From Marinilabilia salmonicolor JCM 21150 (GTDB lineage Bacteria > Bacteroidota > Bacteroidia > Bacteroidales > Marinilabiliaceae), in NCBI RefSeq assembly GCF_000259075.1, contig NZ_AJKI01000044.1, forward strand, positions 1 to 64,000: a stretch of 64,000 nt of DNA, written 5' to 3'. Each line of letters begins with the position of its first letter. The first letter of the stretch is position 1. Under the pieces are notes generated by a model that saw only the letters and a program-made list of their open reading frames with translations, did no database searches and had not been told where the DNA came from. This document shows, piece after piece, positions 17,493 to 26,479 of the stretch. The position numbers and the translations under genes were made by a program.

Positions 17493-17572
17493 TTAAAATC
17501 TTCCCGGTCTATAGGGGAAGGTGTATGTAAAAAAATATTTTGAGTTCCATCACACCTTAAGAAATTATTTGG

Positions 17573-18121
17573 ATGAAAAAACGAATTGTTGTTTTACTCA
17601 TAGCTGTATTGTCACTTTTTTCTTCCTGCGCCGAACGGTCTTACCCGGTTTTACCATCCGAACGGAGTGAGATGCCCGGGAATAGCAGGGCTTTTAAGCA
17701 ATTTGTAGCCGGGGGAGTGGAGAAGAAATTGAATACCGGGAATGTTAGTGCTTCGGATATCATACGTACCGCAAGAAAATACATCGGGGTTCCGCATTGT
17801 ATGGGTGGAACCACTTCCAAATGCATGGATTGTTCCGGACTTTTGGTTCGTGCTTTTGAAATTCACGGGATAAAACTTCCCCACAATTCAGAAGCACAGG
17901 CCAGATATGGGAAGATTTTAGCAAATAAAGAGAATCTGAGAAAAGGAGATCTGGTATTTTTTATCCGTACTTACCGGACCTCCAATTACATTACTCATTC
18001 GGGTATTTATCTGGGGAACAATCAATTTTTGCACACCTCCTCCAGCCAGGGAGTTACCATTACATCGCTTGATAACTCCTGGTGGAAGGATAAGTTTATT
18101 TTCGGAACCCGGATTTTTTGA
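17573..18121 (+). CDS. NlpC/P60 family lipoprotein peptidase
   Basis: A 182-residue lipoprotein (lipobox LFSSC, Cys19) with a C-terminal NlpC/P60 cysteine peptidase domain from about residue 60. The triad can be read as Cys87 (MDCSGL), His142 (ITHSGIYLG) and His154 (QFLHTSS). Members cleave peptide bonds in cell-wall stem peptides, typically between D-Glu and a diamino acid. It would act in the periplasm, anchored to a membrane. It is monocistronic, with a family A repeat beginning 10 bp after the stop. Confidence 0.93.
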   Translation: MKKRIVVLLIAVLSLFSSCAERSYPVLPSERSEMPGNSRAFKQFVAGGVEKKLNTGNVSASDIIRTARKYIGVPHCMGGTTSKCMDCSGLLVRAFEIHGIKLPHNSEAQARYGKILANKENLRKGDLVFFIRTYRTSNYITHSGIYLGNNQFLHTSSSQGVTITSLDNSWWKDKFIFGTRIF

Positions 18122-18130
18122 TGGGGGTAG

Positions 18131-18304
18131 CCTGGTTTATTCATAAATAATTTATTCCGATGCTCAACTATCTGAGAAATACAACCGTCCTCAACAAAAT
18201 GGATTTGAAAATAATTTATTATTTTCTGTACCCATTTTGTTTGCGGTTGATTGTATTTCTTGATATTTGAACATCTCATTACAATAATTCATGAATAAAC
18301 CAGG
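18131..18304. repeat. Family A 174-bp MITE-like element, copy 2
   Basis: Same length and ends as the other two copies (CCTGGTTTATTCATAA to ATGAATAAACCAGG), same orientation as copy 3. It lies between the NlpC/P60 stop and the abgT stop; the abgT stop codon (TTA on this strand, 18305-18307) is the first triplet after the element. With copy 3 it brackets abgT. Confidence 0.82.
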
Positions 18305-19849
18305 TTAGAGATAAATACCTTCTCCCACTCCAATGGGAAGATCAAGCCAGAACCATACAAACAATAGTACCAGCCACATCAGGAACAATACGATGGCGTA
18401 GGGCAATAACAATGAGATCACTGTGCCAATGCCAACTTTTTTATCGTATTGCCGGATCCAGCCAATTAATAGCGGAAAATAGACATAGAGCGGGCTGATG
18501 GAATTGGTGATGCTGTCGCCAACCCGATACATTAGTTGTACAAAGGCGGGTGAGAATCCCAATTGAGCAAGCATGGGGATAAAAATCGGGGCGAAGATGG
18601 CCCATTTGGCAGAACCACTTCCGATAAATATATTGATAATGGCTACCAGCGTCATAAAAAGAGTAAACATAAAGGGACCTGTAAGTCCGCTCGCCTGTAA
18701 AAAATCTGCTCCGTGAATGGCCAGAATGGTGTCGAGTCGCGACCAGTTAAAGAGATTGATGAACTGTGCAACCACCAGCATCAGGACTATATATCCCGAA
18801 AGGTTTTTCATCCCTTCTCCCATGAAATTGATGACATCATCGGGGTGCTTAATGCTGCCTGTGGCTTTGCCATAAAAGTAGCCCGGAATGGCAAAAAGGA
18901 AAAACAGAATGGGTACCAGTCCCCGCAAAAACGGCGATGGGACGATTCCTCCTGTTTCCTGATTTCGAAGGGGGCCCCAGGCGGGAATGGTGAGTAATGA
19001 AATGATCGCAATGATGAGAATGGCCGCAATTCCGGCATGTCTCAACCCTTTTCGTTCTTCCGTGGTGAGAGCGTGGGTGTCGGGAACTTCAATTTCATCC
19101 TGCGATCCCATGGAAAATCGCTTTGTTCTCGGAATTGTATAGCGGGTCACTACGAATGCTCCTCCCAATCCAAGTAAAATGGTGGATACAATCATGAAAT
19201 ACCAGTTGGCGGTTGCGCTAACTTCTCCAACGCCTGGGATTTTTGATGTTACTTCGGAGCTGATACCTGCCAGCAGTACATCCGTGCCGGCAATGAAAAA
19301 ATTTGCCGTGAATCCTGCCGTTGCTCCTGCATATCCTGCCACCAGGCCGGCAATGGGGTGGAGTCCCATCTGGCTGAATATCAGTGCAGCTATTGGTGGA
19401 ACAATGACCACTCCTGCATCAGACCCGATGTTACCGCAGGCCCCGATAATAAAGATCACGGGAAGCACTACCTTACGAGGAACTGAGAAAGCCAGATTGC
19501 GCATTACCACTGAGAGAAGACCGCTTTTCTCAGCAACCGAAACGCCCATCAGCATTACCAAAACCAGGCCCAACGGTGCAAAATGGGCAAAGTTGGTAAC
19601 CATCTCCTGAAGGAATCTTCGCAAGCCGTCTCCCGAAATCAGGTTCTGGGCTTTTATGATTTCTCCGGTTGCAGGATCGGTGGCCTGTACTCCAAAAAAG
19701 GAGGTGATGAAACTGATGAAGACAATAAACACAGTAATCCACACAAACATCCAGAAGGGATGTGGCAATTTGTTACCCATGCGTTCTATCCAGTCAAGAA
19801 AACTGCTGCTCTTTTCTTTTGAAGTAGTGATTTTTCCGTTGGTTCCCAT
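18305..19849 (-). CDS. AbgT family transporter
   Basis: A 514-residue inner-membrane protein with about 9-11 helices and two hairpin regions, of the AbgT/MtrF family. Known members import p-aminobenzoyl-glutamate or export antimetabolites such as sulfonamides. Family segments include FAPLGLVLVMLMGVSVAEKS, GSDAGVVIVPPIAAL and GSGSAKWAIFAPIFIPML. Substrate is not known here. I start at the ATG at 19849 (MGTNGKITT), because the upstream ATG at 19891 lies inside a family A repeat. The stop codon touches another family A copy. The gene thus sits as a cassette between two repeats. Confidence 0.9.
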   Translation of the reverse strand: MGTNGKITTSKEKSSSFLDWIERMGNKLPHPFWMFVWITVFIVFISFITSFFGVQATDPATGEIIKAQNLISGDGLRRFLQEMVTNFAHFAPLGLVLVMLMGVSVAEKSGLLSVVMRNLAFSVPRKVVLPVIFIIGACGNIGSDAGVVIVPPIAALIFSQMGLHPIAGLVAGYAGATAGFTANFFIAGTDVLLAGISSEVTSKIPGVGEVSATANWYFMIVSTILLGLGGAFVVTRYTIPRTKRFSMGSQDEIEVPDTHALTTEERKGLRHAGIAAILIIAIISLLTIPAWGPLRNQETGGIVPSPFLRGLVPILFFLFAIPGYFYGKATGSIKHPDDVINFMGEGMKNLSGYIVLMLVVAQFINLFNWSRLDTILAIHGADFLQASGLTGPFMFTLFMTLVAIINIFIGSGSAKWAIFAPIFIPMLAQLGFSPAFVQLMYRVGDSITNSISPLYVYFPLLIGWIRQYDKKVGIGTVISLLLPYAIVLFLMWLVLLFVWFWLDLPIGVGEGIYL

Positions 19850-19877
19850 GTTCTTTTTTTTACTAAAAGTTATTAAA

Positions 19878-20051
19878 CCTGAACTATTCATAAATTATCT
19901 ATTACAATGTTCAACTACCGGCAAAATACAGGCGTCCTCAATAAAATTGACTTGAAAATAAATTTTTATTCCCTTCATCAGTTTTCTTTGCGGTTGCTCG
20001 TATTTATTGGTATTTGAACATCTCATGACGAAAACTTATGAATAGACCAGG
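19878..20051. repeat. Family A 174-bp MITE-like element, copy 3
   Basis: The ends are CCTGAACTATTCATAA and TTATGAATAGACCAGG. The sequence is close to the reverse complement of copy 1. TTAAA abuts both ends and may be a target duplication. It lies just upstream of abgT, so it could carry or displace that gene's promoter. Confidence 0.82.
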
Positions 20052-20075
20052 TTAAAGGTATCCTCAGGTTCAAAT

Positions 20076-20371
20076 ATGCAAAAAATATCCAAATCCTTTT
20101 TTATGCGGGGCCCTTATATACAAAAATCTTCAATTGGTCAAATACTTATAGTCACTGACCAGTCTTCTCTGCAGGAGGACTTTGAATTCCTTAAATTTAA
20201 TTGCTGTTATAAACGGATTTTCACCATTCCGAAAACCTTAACCTCACTTTGTCGGAATATCATTAGGTGTTTTCATAAAAGAAGAAGACTTCGCTTTTTG
20301 AGGAAAGTGGTCTGTTTTTAGATTTTCGTCAAGGAATGTTTGAATACCAACAATCAGGTAAATGGATATAG
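20076..20371 (+). pseudogene. Possible degenerate small gene before the second polysaccharide block
   Basis: An ATG at 20076 opens an 81-codon frame (QKISKSFFMRGPYI at the start) that stops at 20321 in a T5 run. In another frame the sequence continues with LDFRQGMFEYQQSGKW and stops at 20371, overlapping the start of the next gene. This looks like a small gene broken by a one-base shift, but no family is recognised and it may be non-coding. The 20052-20361 gap shows nothing else. Confidence 0.22.
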
Positions 20372-21330
20372 CCACAAATCTTTTTTCAGGAAGGGTGCTT
20401 TTTGTTTGTAGTGCTGTACAAAAAGGCAGATGTACTGAAGCTGTGGCAGAACAATCCAGAGGTTTGAAGAAAAGAGGAGTGAAAGTCTCTTTTTTTCAAC
20501 TTGAACAGGGAGGCTTTACCGGTTATCTAAAAGGGATTTATCGGCTGAGAAAATTTTTGAAGCAAAATCATTTTGAGGTAATTCATGCGCACTATGGACT
20601 GACTGCTGTAGTCGCCAGTCTGGCAGGCGCCCGGTCTTTGGTTGTTTCGCTTATGGGGAGTGATGTCTTTGGTCCCCGATGGTTGTTGTGGCTGGTCAGG
20701 TTTTTTTCAGCTTTTTTCTGGCCCTGCGTGATTGTTAAAAGTCAACAAATGGGGGACCATCTGGGCGTCAGGAGTGTGAAGGTTATTCCCAATGGAGTGG
20801 ATTTGACTTTGTTTCGTGAGATTTCCGGGGCAGAGGCAAGAATAAAGATGGGGTGCTCCTGCCGAAAAGTAGTTTTATGGCCGGCAAATCCGGAGCGTGA
20901 AGTGAAAAATGTGAAACTTGCTCTTGATGCCATGAAGTTGCTGGCCGCTGAGCAGGTGGAACTTAAAATTATTTATGATGTGCCGACCAGCCAAATGCCC
21001 TGGTTTTACAATTCGGCAGAGGTGGTTTTGGTAACTTCCCGGTGGGAGGGCTCTCCAAATGTGGTAAAAGAGGCTTTGGCATGTAACGTTCCTGTTGTGT
21101 CAACACCGGTGGGAGATGTGAAAGATTGGTTGCAGCAGACGGAGGGCTGTGAAGTAGTTCCTCCCAGGCCGGACAAAGTGGCTGAGGCTTTAAAGAAAGT
21201 AATTCGCAGGGGGAAAAGAGTTAATGGTCGTGAGGTAATCGGTGAATTGGATATTGATCGTATTTCTGCCAGATTAATGAATGAATATCTGGCGGTTTCA
21301 TTATCGACACTAGGAAGAAGAGGACGATAA
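20362..21330 (+). CDS. Glycosyltransferase family 4-like
   Basis: A 322-residue GT-B fold transferase. The N-terminal half ends in VIHAHYGLTA, and VIPNGVDLTLF is the linker typical of GT4. The C-terminal half has WEGSPNVVKEALACNVPVVS with the glutamates that bind the donor nucleotide, then TPVGDVKDWL. It would add a sugar to the lipid-linked repeat unit on the cytoplasmic side. Donor is unknown. It is the first clear gene of the second polysaccharide block; the next gene starts 18 bp after it. Confidence 0.9.
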   Translation: MDIATNLFSGRVLFVCSAVQKGRCTEAVAEQSRGLKKRGVKVSFFQLEQGGFTGYLKGIYRLRKFLKQNHFEVIHAHYGLTAVVASLAGARSLVVSLMGSDVFGPRWLLWLVRFFSAFFWPCVIVKSQQMGDHLGVRSVKVIPNGVDLTLFREISGAEARIKMGCSCRKVVLWPANPEREVKNVKLALDAMKLLAAEQVELKIIYDVPTSQMPWFYNSAEVVLVTSRWEGSPNVVKEALACNVPVVSTPVGDVKDWLQQTEGCEVVPPRPDKVAEALKKVIRRGKRVNGREVIGELDIDRISARLMNEYLAVSLSTLGRRGR

Positions 21331-21348
21331 CAGGATAAAGGTACCGGA

Positions 21349-22389
21349 ATGGCACTGAAAGTGATAACTGATATTGCAAAAATTGACCGCAGGGTTTGGG
21401 CTGATTTTGTCAACAATCATCCGAATGGTAATATTTTTCAATTGCCCTGGATGTATGAGTTGCATCAAATGACCAGCCTGCAACATCCAATTGCCATTTT
21501 TGCTTTTGATGGTCCTTTATTGGTCGGGCTTATGATTGGCACTAATTTTAGAAGTGTGGCTTTCCCATTCTCCTGGCTTACCAGACGTCAAATGGTAATT
21601 GGCGGACCTTTGGTGGACAACAATAACAGAGATGTGCTTGAGACCATACTGGAGTGCCTGGTGAAAGAATTTGGACATAAAGCCATCTTTACCGAAATAA
21701 AAAATTTGAAACTGCGGCTTTCATTAAAACCTGTTTTTGAAGATGCCGGTTTTTATTACGAATCGTTGCTTTCAGTGATTGTTGAGATGAACAAGAAATC
21801 CGGAACATTATGGGATTCTCTCTCACCCGATAGAAGAGAAAATATTAGGAGAATGAGTAATGTTAGCGGCCTGATTCGTGATATGCACGGGACTCGGGAT
21901 ATGGAAAATGTCTGGAGGGTTCTTCGTTACGCCATTGGGGAAAAAGGACTTCACGTGCCTCATCGGTCTTTATTTAGGTTTATGGATGAACTTGAGATGT
22001 TAAAACCTTATGTCGCCATAAAAGGTTTTGAAATGAATGAGGATTTAAAAGCTGTTTTGATTGTAATGAAGTTTCAGCAGAAAGCATATTTCTGGATGGA
22101 GGGACATTGTCTTGATAATGGCTCGGAATGGATGTATGACGGTTTTGTCTGGCAGGTGATTCAGGAACTGGAGAGCGAAGGTATTCAGTTTTTGAATATG
22201 GGTGATGCCGGGCGCCCCGGAAATGATTTTCATAGTCGTCAATACAAGAAATCCTATGGAGGAACCATCAGGGAAACAGGGCGGTATATTTATGTGCACA
22301 AATGGGGGCTCTGGAATTTCAGGCGCTTCTTTTACCGTTGGTATAAGCAGGCACGGATTTGTTTTTACAAAAAATATTGCAGTGTATGA
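21349..22389 (+). CDS. FemAB-like / GNAT-fold acyltransferase
   Basis: A 346-residue protein with two GNAT-like halves as in FemAB and related proteins (PF13480 type). The C-terminal half has YFWMEGHCLDNGSEWMYDGF and later FLNMGDAGRPGNDFHSRQYK, like the conserved YxxxGxD/KxxF region. FemAB-type enzymes transfer aminoacyl groups, others acetyl or related groups. In this setting it may decorate a sugar of the polysaccharide. Substrate is unknown. Its stop overlaps the start of the DUF354 gene (ATGA). Confidence 0.75.
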   Translation: MALKVITDIAKIDRRVWADFVNNHPNGNIFQLPWMYELHQMTSLQHPIAIFAFDGPLLVGLMIGTNFRSVAFPFSWLTRRQMVIGGPLVDNNNRDVLETILECLVKEFGHKAIFTEIKNLKLRLSLKPVFEDAGFYYESLLSVIVEMNKKSGTLWDSLSPDRRENIRRMSNVSGLIRDMHGTRDMENVWRVLRYAIGEKGLHVPHRSLFRFMDELEMLKPYVAIKGFEMNEDLKAVLIVMKFQQKAYFWMEGHCLDNGSEWMYDGFVWQVIQELESEGIQFLNMGDAGRPGNDFHSRQYKKSYGGTIRETGRYIYVHKWGLWNFRRFFYRWYKQARICFYKKYCSV

Positions 22390-23435
22390 GGATATTTCTC
22401 GATATAGGGCATCCGGCTCATGTACATTATTTCAGGAACTTTATCCGGATTATGGAACAAAGAGGCCACCGGTTTATGGTTACTGCCCGAAACCGGGAAC
22501 ATGTGACAGATTTGCTCAATTATTATCAGATTCCATTTGTGGACCGTGGTGCAGGAGCTCGAACCTTGTTGGGTAAAATCCGATATTTGCTGGTTACCTC
22601 CTGGCTACAATATTTGCGGGCACGAAGGTTTAAGCCTGATTTGTTTCTCGATTTCAGCACCATATATTCCGGATTTGCATCCCGGTTGTTGAAGAAGCCT
22701 TACATCACTTTTACAGATACGGAAACTACAGGGTTATATCGGTTTTTTATTCGTCCTTTCACCAAAAAGGTCTATACACCTGTTTGTTTTTCACGTCATC
22801 TGGGCGCCGAACATAAACGTTTTAACGGTCTGATGGAGCTGAGTTACCTGCATCCCCGATATTTTGAGCCTGACCCATCGGTGTTGGAATTCCTGAATCT
22901 GAAAGAGAATGAACCTTTTGCCATTGTTCGTTTTGTGGGATGGGCGGCCGTCCATGACCATGGCAAGCAGGGTTTTTCAGACAAACGGAAGATTCAGTTG
23001 GTGAAAAGTCTTCAGAGGCACGGTCGGGTTTTTATTAGTTCCGAAGGTCCCTTGCCTGAGACATTGGAGCCACTAAGACTTAAGCTGGCTTCTCACCGGA
23101 TTCACGATTTGCTTTTTTATGCAACGGTGTTGGTGGGCGAAGGAGCAACAATGGCTACAGAGGCTGCGGTGTTAGGTACTCCTGCTGTTTATCTCGCTGA
23201 TTTTAAATTGGGAAATCTTTCTTATCTGGAAGAGAAATACGGATTGGTTTTGAATTTTGGAACTTCCCAAAAAGAACAGGGTATGGCATTAAAGAGTGCA
23301 TCAATGCTCTTGAGTCGTCCCGGAACTAAATCCAACAGCGGACGACAAGCCGAAAAACTGCTGGAAGATCATGAGGATGTGACTATATTTATGGTAAATG
23401 AAGTGCTCCGGAATTATGAAAAAGTATCAAAATAA
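22386..23435 (+). CDS. DUF354 family protein
   Basis: A 349-residue protein starting MRIFLDIGHPAHVHYF, the signature opening of DUF354 (PF04007). The fold is probably GT-B, related to UDP-GlcNAc 2-epimerases and glycosyltransferases. A GEGATMATEAAVLGTPAVY segment near residue 255 resembles the nucleotide-sugar site. The ATG at 22386 overlaps the previous stop and puts the family motif at residue 1. DUF354 genes are common in surface-glycan loci of Bacteria and Archaea, but the reaction is not known. Confidence 0.85.
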   Translation: MRIFLDIGHPAHVHYFRNFIRIMEQRGHRFMVTARNREHVTDLLNYYQIPFVDRGAGARTLLGKIRYLLVTSWLQYLRARRFKPDLFLDFSTIYSGFASRLLKKPYITFTDTETTGLYRFFIRPFTKKVYTPVCFSRHLGAEHKRFNGLMELSYLHPRYFEPDPSVLEFLNLKENEPFAIVRFVGWAAVHDHGKQGFSDKRKIQLVKSLQRHGRVFISSEGPLPETLEPLRLKLASHRIHDLLFYATVLVGEGATMATEAAVLGTPAVYLADFKLGNLSYLEEKYGLVLNFGTSQKEQGMALKSASMLLSRPGTKSNSGRQAEKLLEDHEDVTIFMVNEVLRNYEKVSK

Positions 23436-23449
23436 ATAAGAATAACTCA

Positions 23450-24556
23450 ATGAGTTACAGAATACCCCTAATAAAACCTTATATAAATGACCGTGTAAAA
23501 GAACTGGTTTCAGAAGTTCTTGATTCAGGGTTTCTCACCGAAGGACCTGTGACACGCCGCTTTGAGGAGGCTGTGGCTTCCTATACCGGGGTGCCCCATG
23601 CCATTGCATTTACTTCCTGCACTACCGGACTTGAAACGGCTCTGCGGGTTGCCCGTATTGGTCCGGGTGATGAGGTGATTGTTCCCGATTATACCTATCC
23701 GGCCACCGCCAATGCAGTTAAAATTGCCGGTGCCATTCCGGTGATCGTGGATGTAAATCCGGATACACTGCTTATTGATTATGACAAGATGGAAGAGGCT
23801 GTTTCGGCAAACACGAAAGCAGTGATTCCGGTTTCTTTATTTGGTAACCCGCTTGATTTTGACCGGTTGATAAAAATGAAAGAGCATTATGGCGTTTTGA
23901 TTATTGAAGATGCTGCCTGTGCTTTGGGAAGCTCTTTCAAAGGCAGAAAAACCGGGGGGTGGAGCGATATGACAGTTTTTAGTTTTCATCCCCGTAAATT
24001 TATCACTACCGGTGAGGGTGGAATGGTTACTACTCAAAATGCTCAGTGGGCCAAAGCAATGCATCAGTACAAGCATTTCGGAATGGGGAAGGTGGCAGGC
24101 AGGGAAGAAATGGTCTTTCAGGATACAGGTTCCAATTATAAAATGAGTAATATCCTTGCAGCAGTGGGACTTGCACAGATGGAGATGGTTGATGATTTGC
24201 TGGACGAACGTATAAAACTTGCGGCAAATTATCATCAGCTTCTCAAAGGATGCAAAAACATAAAAATTCCTGAAACTACTAAAAATGGCATTCATTCATA
24301 TCAAAGTTTTGCTGTTTTAGTACCTGAACGTGACAGGGTAATGAAGAAAATGAGAGAAGAGGGTATTGAGGTGCAGATTGGAACCTATGCTCTGCATCAG
24401 CATCCTGCTTTTCAGCAGCGGGGAGTTCGTTTGCGTGGACAATATCCCGGAAGCATCAGGGCATGGGAGGAAACGCTTGTGTTGCCGATGTATCATTCGA
24501 TGACCAATGCCGGGCAGGCTGAAGTGGTTGAAAAATTGACAGCATGTGTGGAATAA
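23450..24556 (+). CDS. DegT/DnrJ/EryC1 family sugar aminotransferase
   Basis: A 368-residue PLP-dependent enzyme. Lys183 (HPRKFITTGEGG) is the PLP lysine, and EDAACALGS is the cofactor-binding acidic segment. Family members transfer an amino group from glutamate to a keto-sugar nucleotide. The product sugar is not determined; the two DegT proteins of this block are distinct, so at least two amino sugars may be made. It overlaps the AsnB gene by 13 bp. Confidence 0.92.
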   Translation: MSYRIPLIKPYINDRVKELVSEVLDSGFLTEGPVTRRFEEAVASYTGVPHAIAFTSCTTGLETALRVARIGPGDEVIVPDYTYPATANAVKIAGAIPVIVDVNPDTLLIDYDKMEEAVSANTKAVIPVSLFGNPLDFDRLIKMKEHYGVLIIEDAACALGSSFKGRKTGGWSDMTVFSFHPRKFITTGEGGMVTTQNAQWAKAMHQYKHFGMGKVAGREEMVFQDTGSNYKMSNILAAVGLAQMEMVDDLLDERIKLAANYHQLLKGCKNIKIPETTKNGIHSYQSFAVLVPERDRVMKKMREEGIEVQIGTYALHQHPAFQQRGVRLRGQYPGSIRAWEETLVLPMYHSMTNAGQAEVVEKLTACVE

Positions 24557-26412
24557 CAGGCATATTGAACCATAATAATGAGCCGGCTTCAGAGGTACTT
24601 TGCCAAAAAATGGCTAAGGTGCTTGAACACAGAGGCCCCGACGGAGAAGGTGTGTGGACTTCAGGAGCGGTAGGAATGGGGCATCGGCGACTGGCAGTGC
24701 TTGATTTATCTGAGACCGGGAATCAGCCAATGGTTAGTCGAGACGGGAAGTTGGTGCTTTCCTACAACGGAGAAATCTATAATTACCGGGAGCTTAGGGA
24801 AGAACTGAAAATTAAGGGTTATCAGTTTCATGGAAGTTCAGATACGGAGGTCGTGCTGAATGCACTTCACTGCTGGGGCAGTGAGGCCATTTTAAGATTT
24901 AACGGGATGTTTGCCTTTGCGGCATGGTTTGTTTATGAACAGAGATTGTTGCTGGCCCGCGATCGCTATGGAATTAAACCTTTGTATTACTTAAATCAGC
25001 CGGATGTTTTTCTTTTTGGTTCAGAGATAAAAGCCATTCAGCAACATCCTGCCTATAACTTTAAGGTGTCTGCAGATGCTTTAACCGAATATTTTTCATT
25101 TCAGAACATCTTTAGTGATTTAACCCTTTTTGAAGGGGTGAGGCTTCTCCCTGCAGGTCATTTCATGGAGGTAAAACAGGGTCAGACAGATCCTGAAACG
25201 CATAAATACTGGGATTTTAATTTCAGTTCATTATCCATGTCGCAAAAGGAAGCGGAGACTGAATTACACAGGCTTTTTGAACAGGCCGTGGAGCGTCAGC
25301 TGGCATCCGATGTGGAAGTGGGTGCTTATCTGAGTGGGGGAATGGATAGTGGAGGAATTACCTGTGTGGCTTCACGAAAGTTTAAAAACCTCAAATCTTT
25401 TACGGCAGGCTTCGATTTATCTTCTGCATCGGGGCTGGAACTCAATTTTGATGAGCGGGAGCGCTCAGAATTTCTTTCTAATTTATACAAGACCGAGCAC
25501 TATGAAGTGGTTCTGAAAGCTGGTGATATGGAACGTGTGATGCCAGGACTTATCACCCATTTGGAAGACCTAAGGGTTGGGCAGTCTTATCCCAATTATT
25601 ATGTCTCACGTCTGGCAGGCCGCTTTGTAAAAGTTTGTCTTTCGGGAGCTGGTGGCGATGAGTTGTTTGCCGGTTATCCCTGGCGCTACTACCACAATAC
25701 GGCCAACGGATACAGCAACGGCTTTGCTGATCGCTATTTTAAATATTGGCAACGACTGGTGCCCGATGATTATCGCGAAACGTTTTTTAGTAGCGGACTT
25801 CGTTCTAAGGTTGATTATGACCGGCCGGCAAGAGTCTTTAAAAATCTGCTGGACGAAGGTCATTCTGATGTTGCTGATCCAAAAGCTTACATCAACAGCT
25901 CTCTTTATTTTGAAAGTAAAACTTTTCTACACGGTTTATTACTTGTGGAAGATAAACTGAGCATGGCACACGGGCTTGAAACCCGCCTTCCTTTTCTTGA
26001 CAATGATCTTGTTGATTTTGCAATGAAGGTTCCGGTGGAATTGAAGCTCCGGGACTGGGAGAAAGGATCCAGAATCAATGAAAATGACCTCTCCGGGAAA
26101 GCTTTTCAGTTCAAGTCGTCCACTACCGACGGTAAAATTCTGTTGCGTCAGATGCTGCAGCGGTATGTGCCGGAAGATTATTGTAACGGGCGTAAACAGG
26201 GGTTTTCAGCCCCCGATGCCAGTTGGTTTAAGGGCGAAAGCGTAGATTATATACGGCGCTTGTTGTTTGACAGAGATGCCCGACTCTACGAATATATTGA
26301 TGCGGATGTGGCTCAAAAGCTGATGACTGATCATCTTGACGGAAAGGAGAACCGACGGCTGCTTATCTGGTCTTTGCTTAGTTTTGAGTGGTGGTTGAGG
26401 TCGTTCGGATAA
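24544..26412 (+). CDS. Glutamine-dependent asparagine synthase-like amidotransferase
   Basis: A 622-residue AsnB-type protein. Cys2 (MCGITGIL) is the glutaminase nucleophile, and RGPDGEG and NGEIYNY are N-terminal domain motifs. The synthetase domain has the ATP loop SGGMDS at 264-269 and LSGAGGDELFAGY. It may make asparagine, but AsnB-like proteins in O-antigen loci can amidate uronic acids. With a WbpA/B/D/E-like set in the same block, amidation of a diacetamido-uronic acid is a reasonable inference. The start overlaps the DegT gene. Confidence 0.9.
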   Translation: MCGITGILNHNNEPASEVLCQKMAKVLEHRGPDGEGVWTSGAVGMGHRRLAVLDLSETGNQPMVSRDGKLVLSYNGEIYNYRELREELKIKGYQFHGSSDTEVVLNALHCWGSEAILRFNGMFAFAAWFVYEQRLLLARDRYGIKPLYYLNQPDVFLFGSEIKAIQQHPAYNFKVSADALTEYFSFQNIFSDLTLFEGVRLLPAGHFMEVKQGQTDPETHKYWDFNFSSLSMSQKEAETELHRLFEQAVERQLASDVEVGAYLSGGMDSGGITCVASRKFKNLKSFTAGFDLSSASGLELNFDERERSEFLSNLYKTEHYEVVLKAGDMERVMPGLITHLEDLRVGQSYPNYYVSRLAGRFVKVCLSGAGGDELFAGYPWRYYHNTANGYSNGFADRYFKYWQRLVPDDYRETFFSSGLRSKVDYDRPARVFKNLLDEGHSDVADPKAYINSSLYFESKTFLHGLLLVEDKLSMAHGLETRLPFLDNDLVDFAMKVPVELKLRDWEKGSRINENDLSGKAFQFKSSTTDGKILLRQMLQRYVPEDYCNGRKQGFSAPDASWFKGESVDYIRRLLFDRDARLYEYIDADVAQKLMTDHLDGKENRRLLIWSLLSFEWWLRSFG

Positions 26413-26479
26413 ATGCAAACAAAGGGGAATGTAATTCAGATTAAAGAATTGATAATAATGTGGGTAAAACGGGGTTGAA

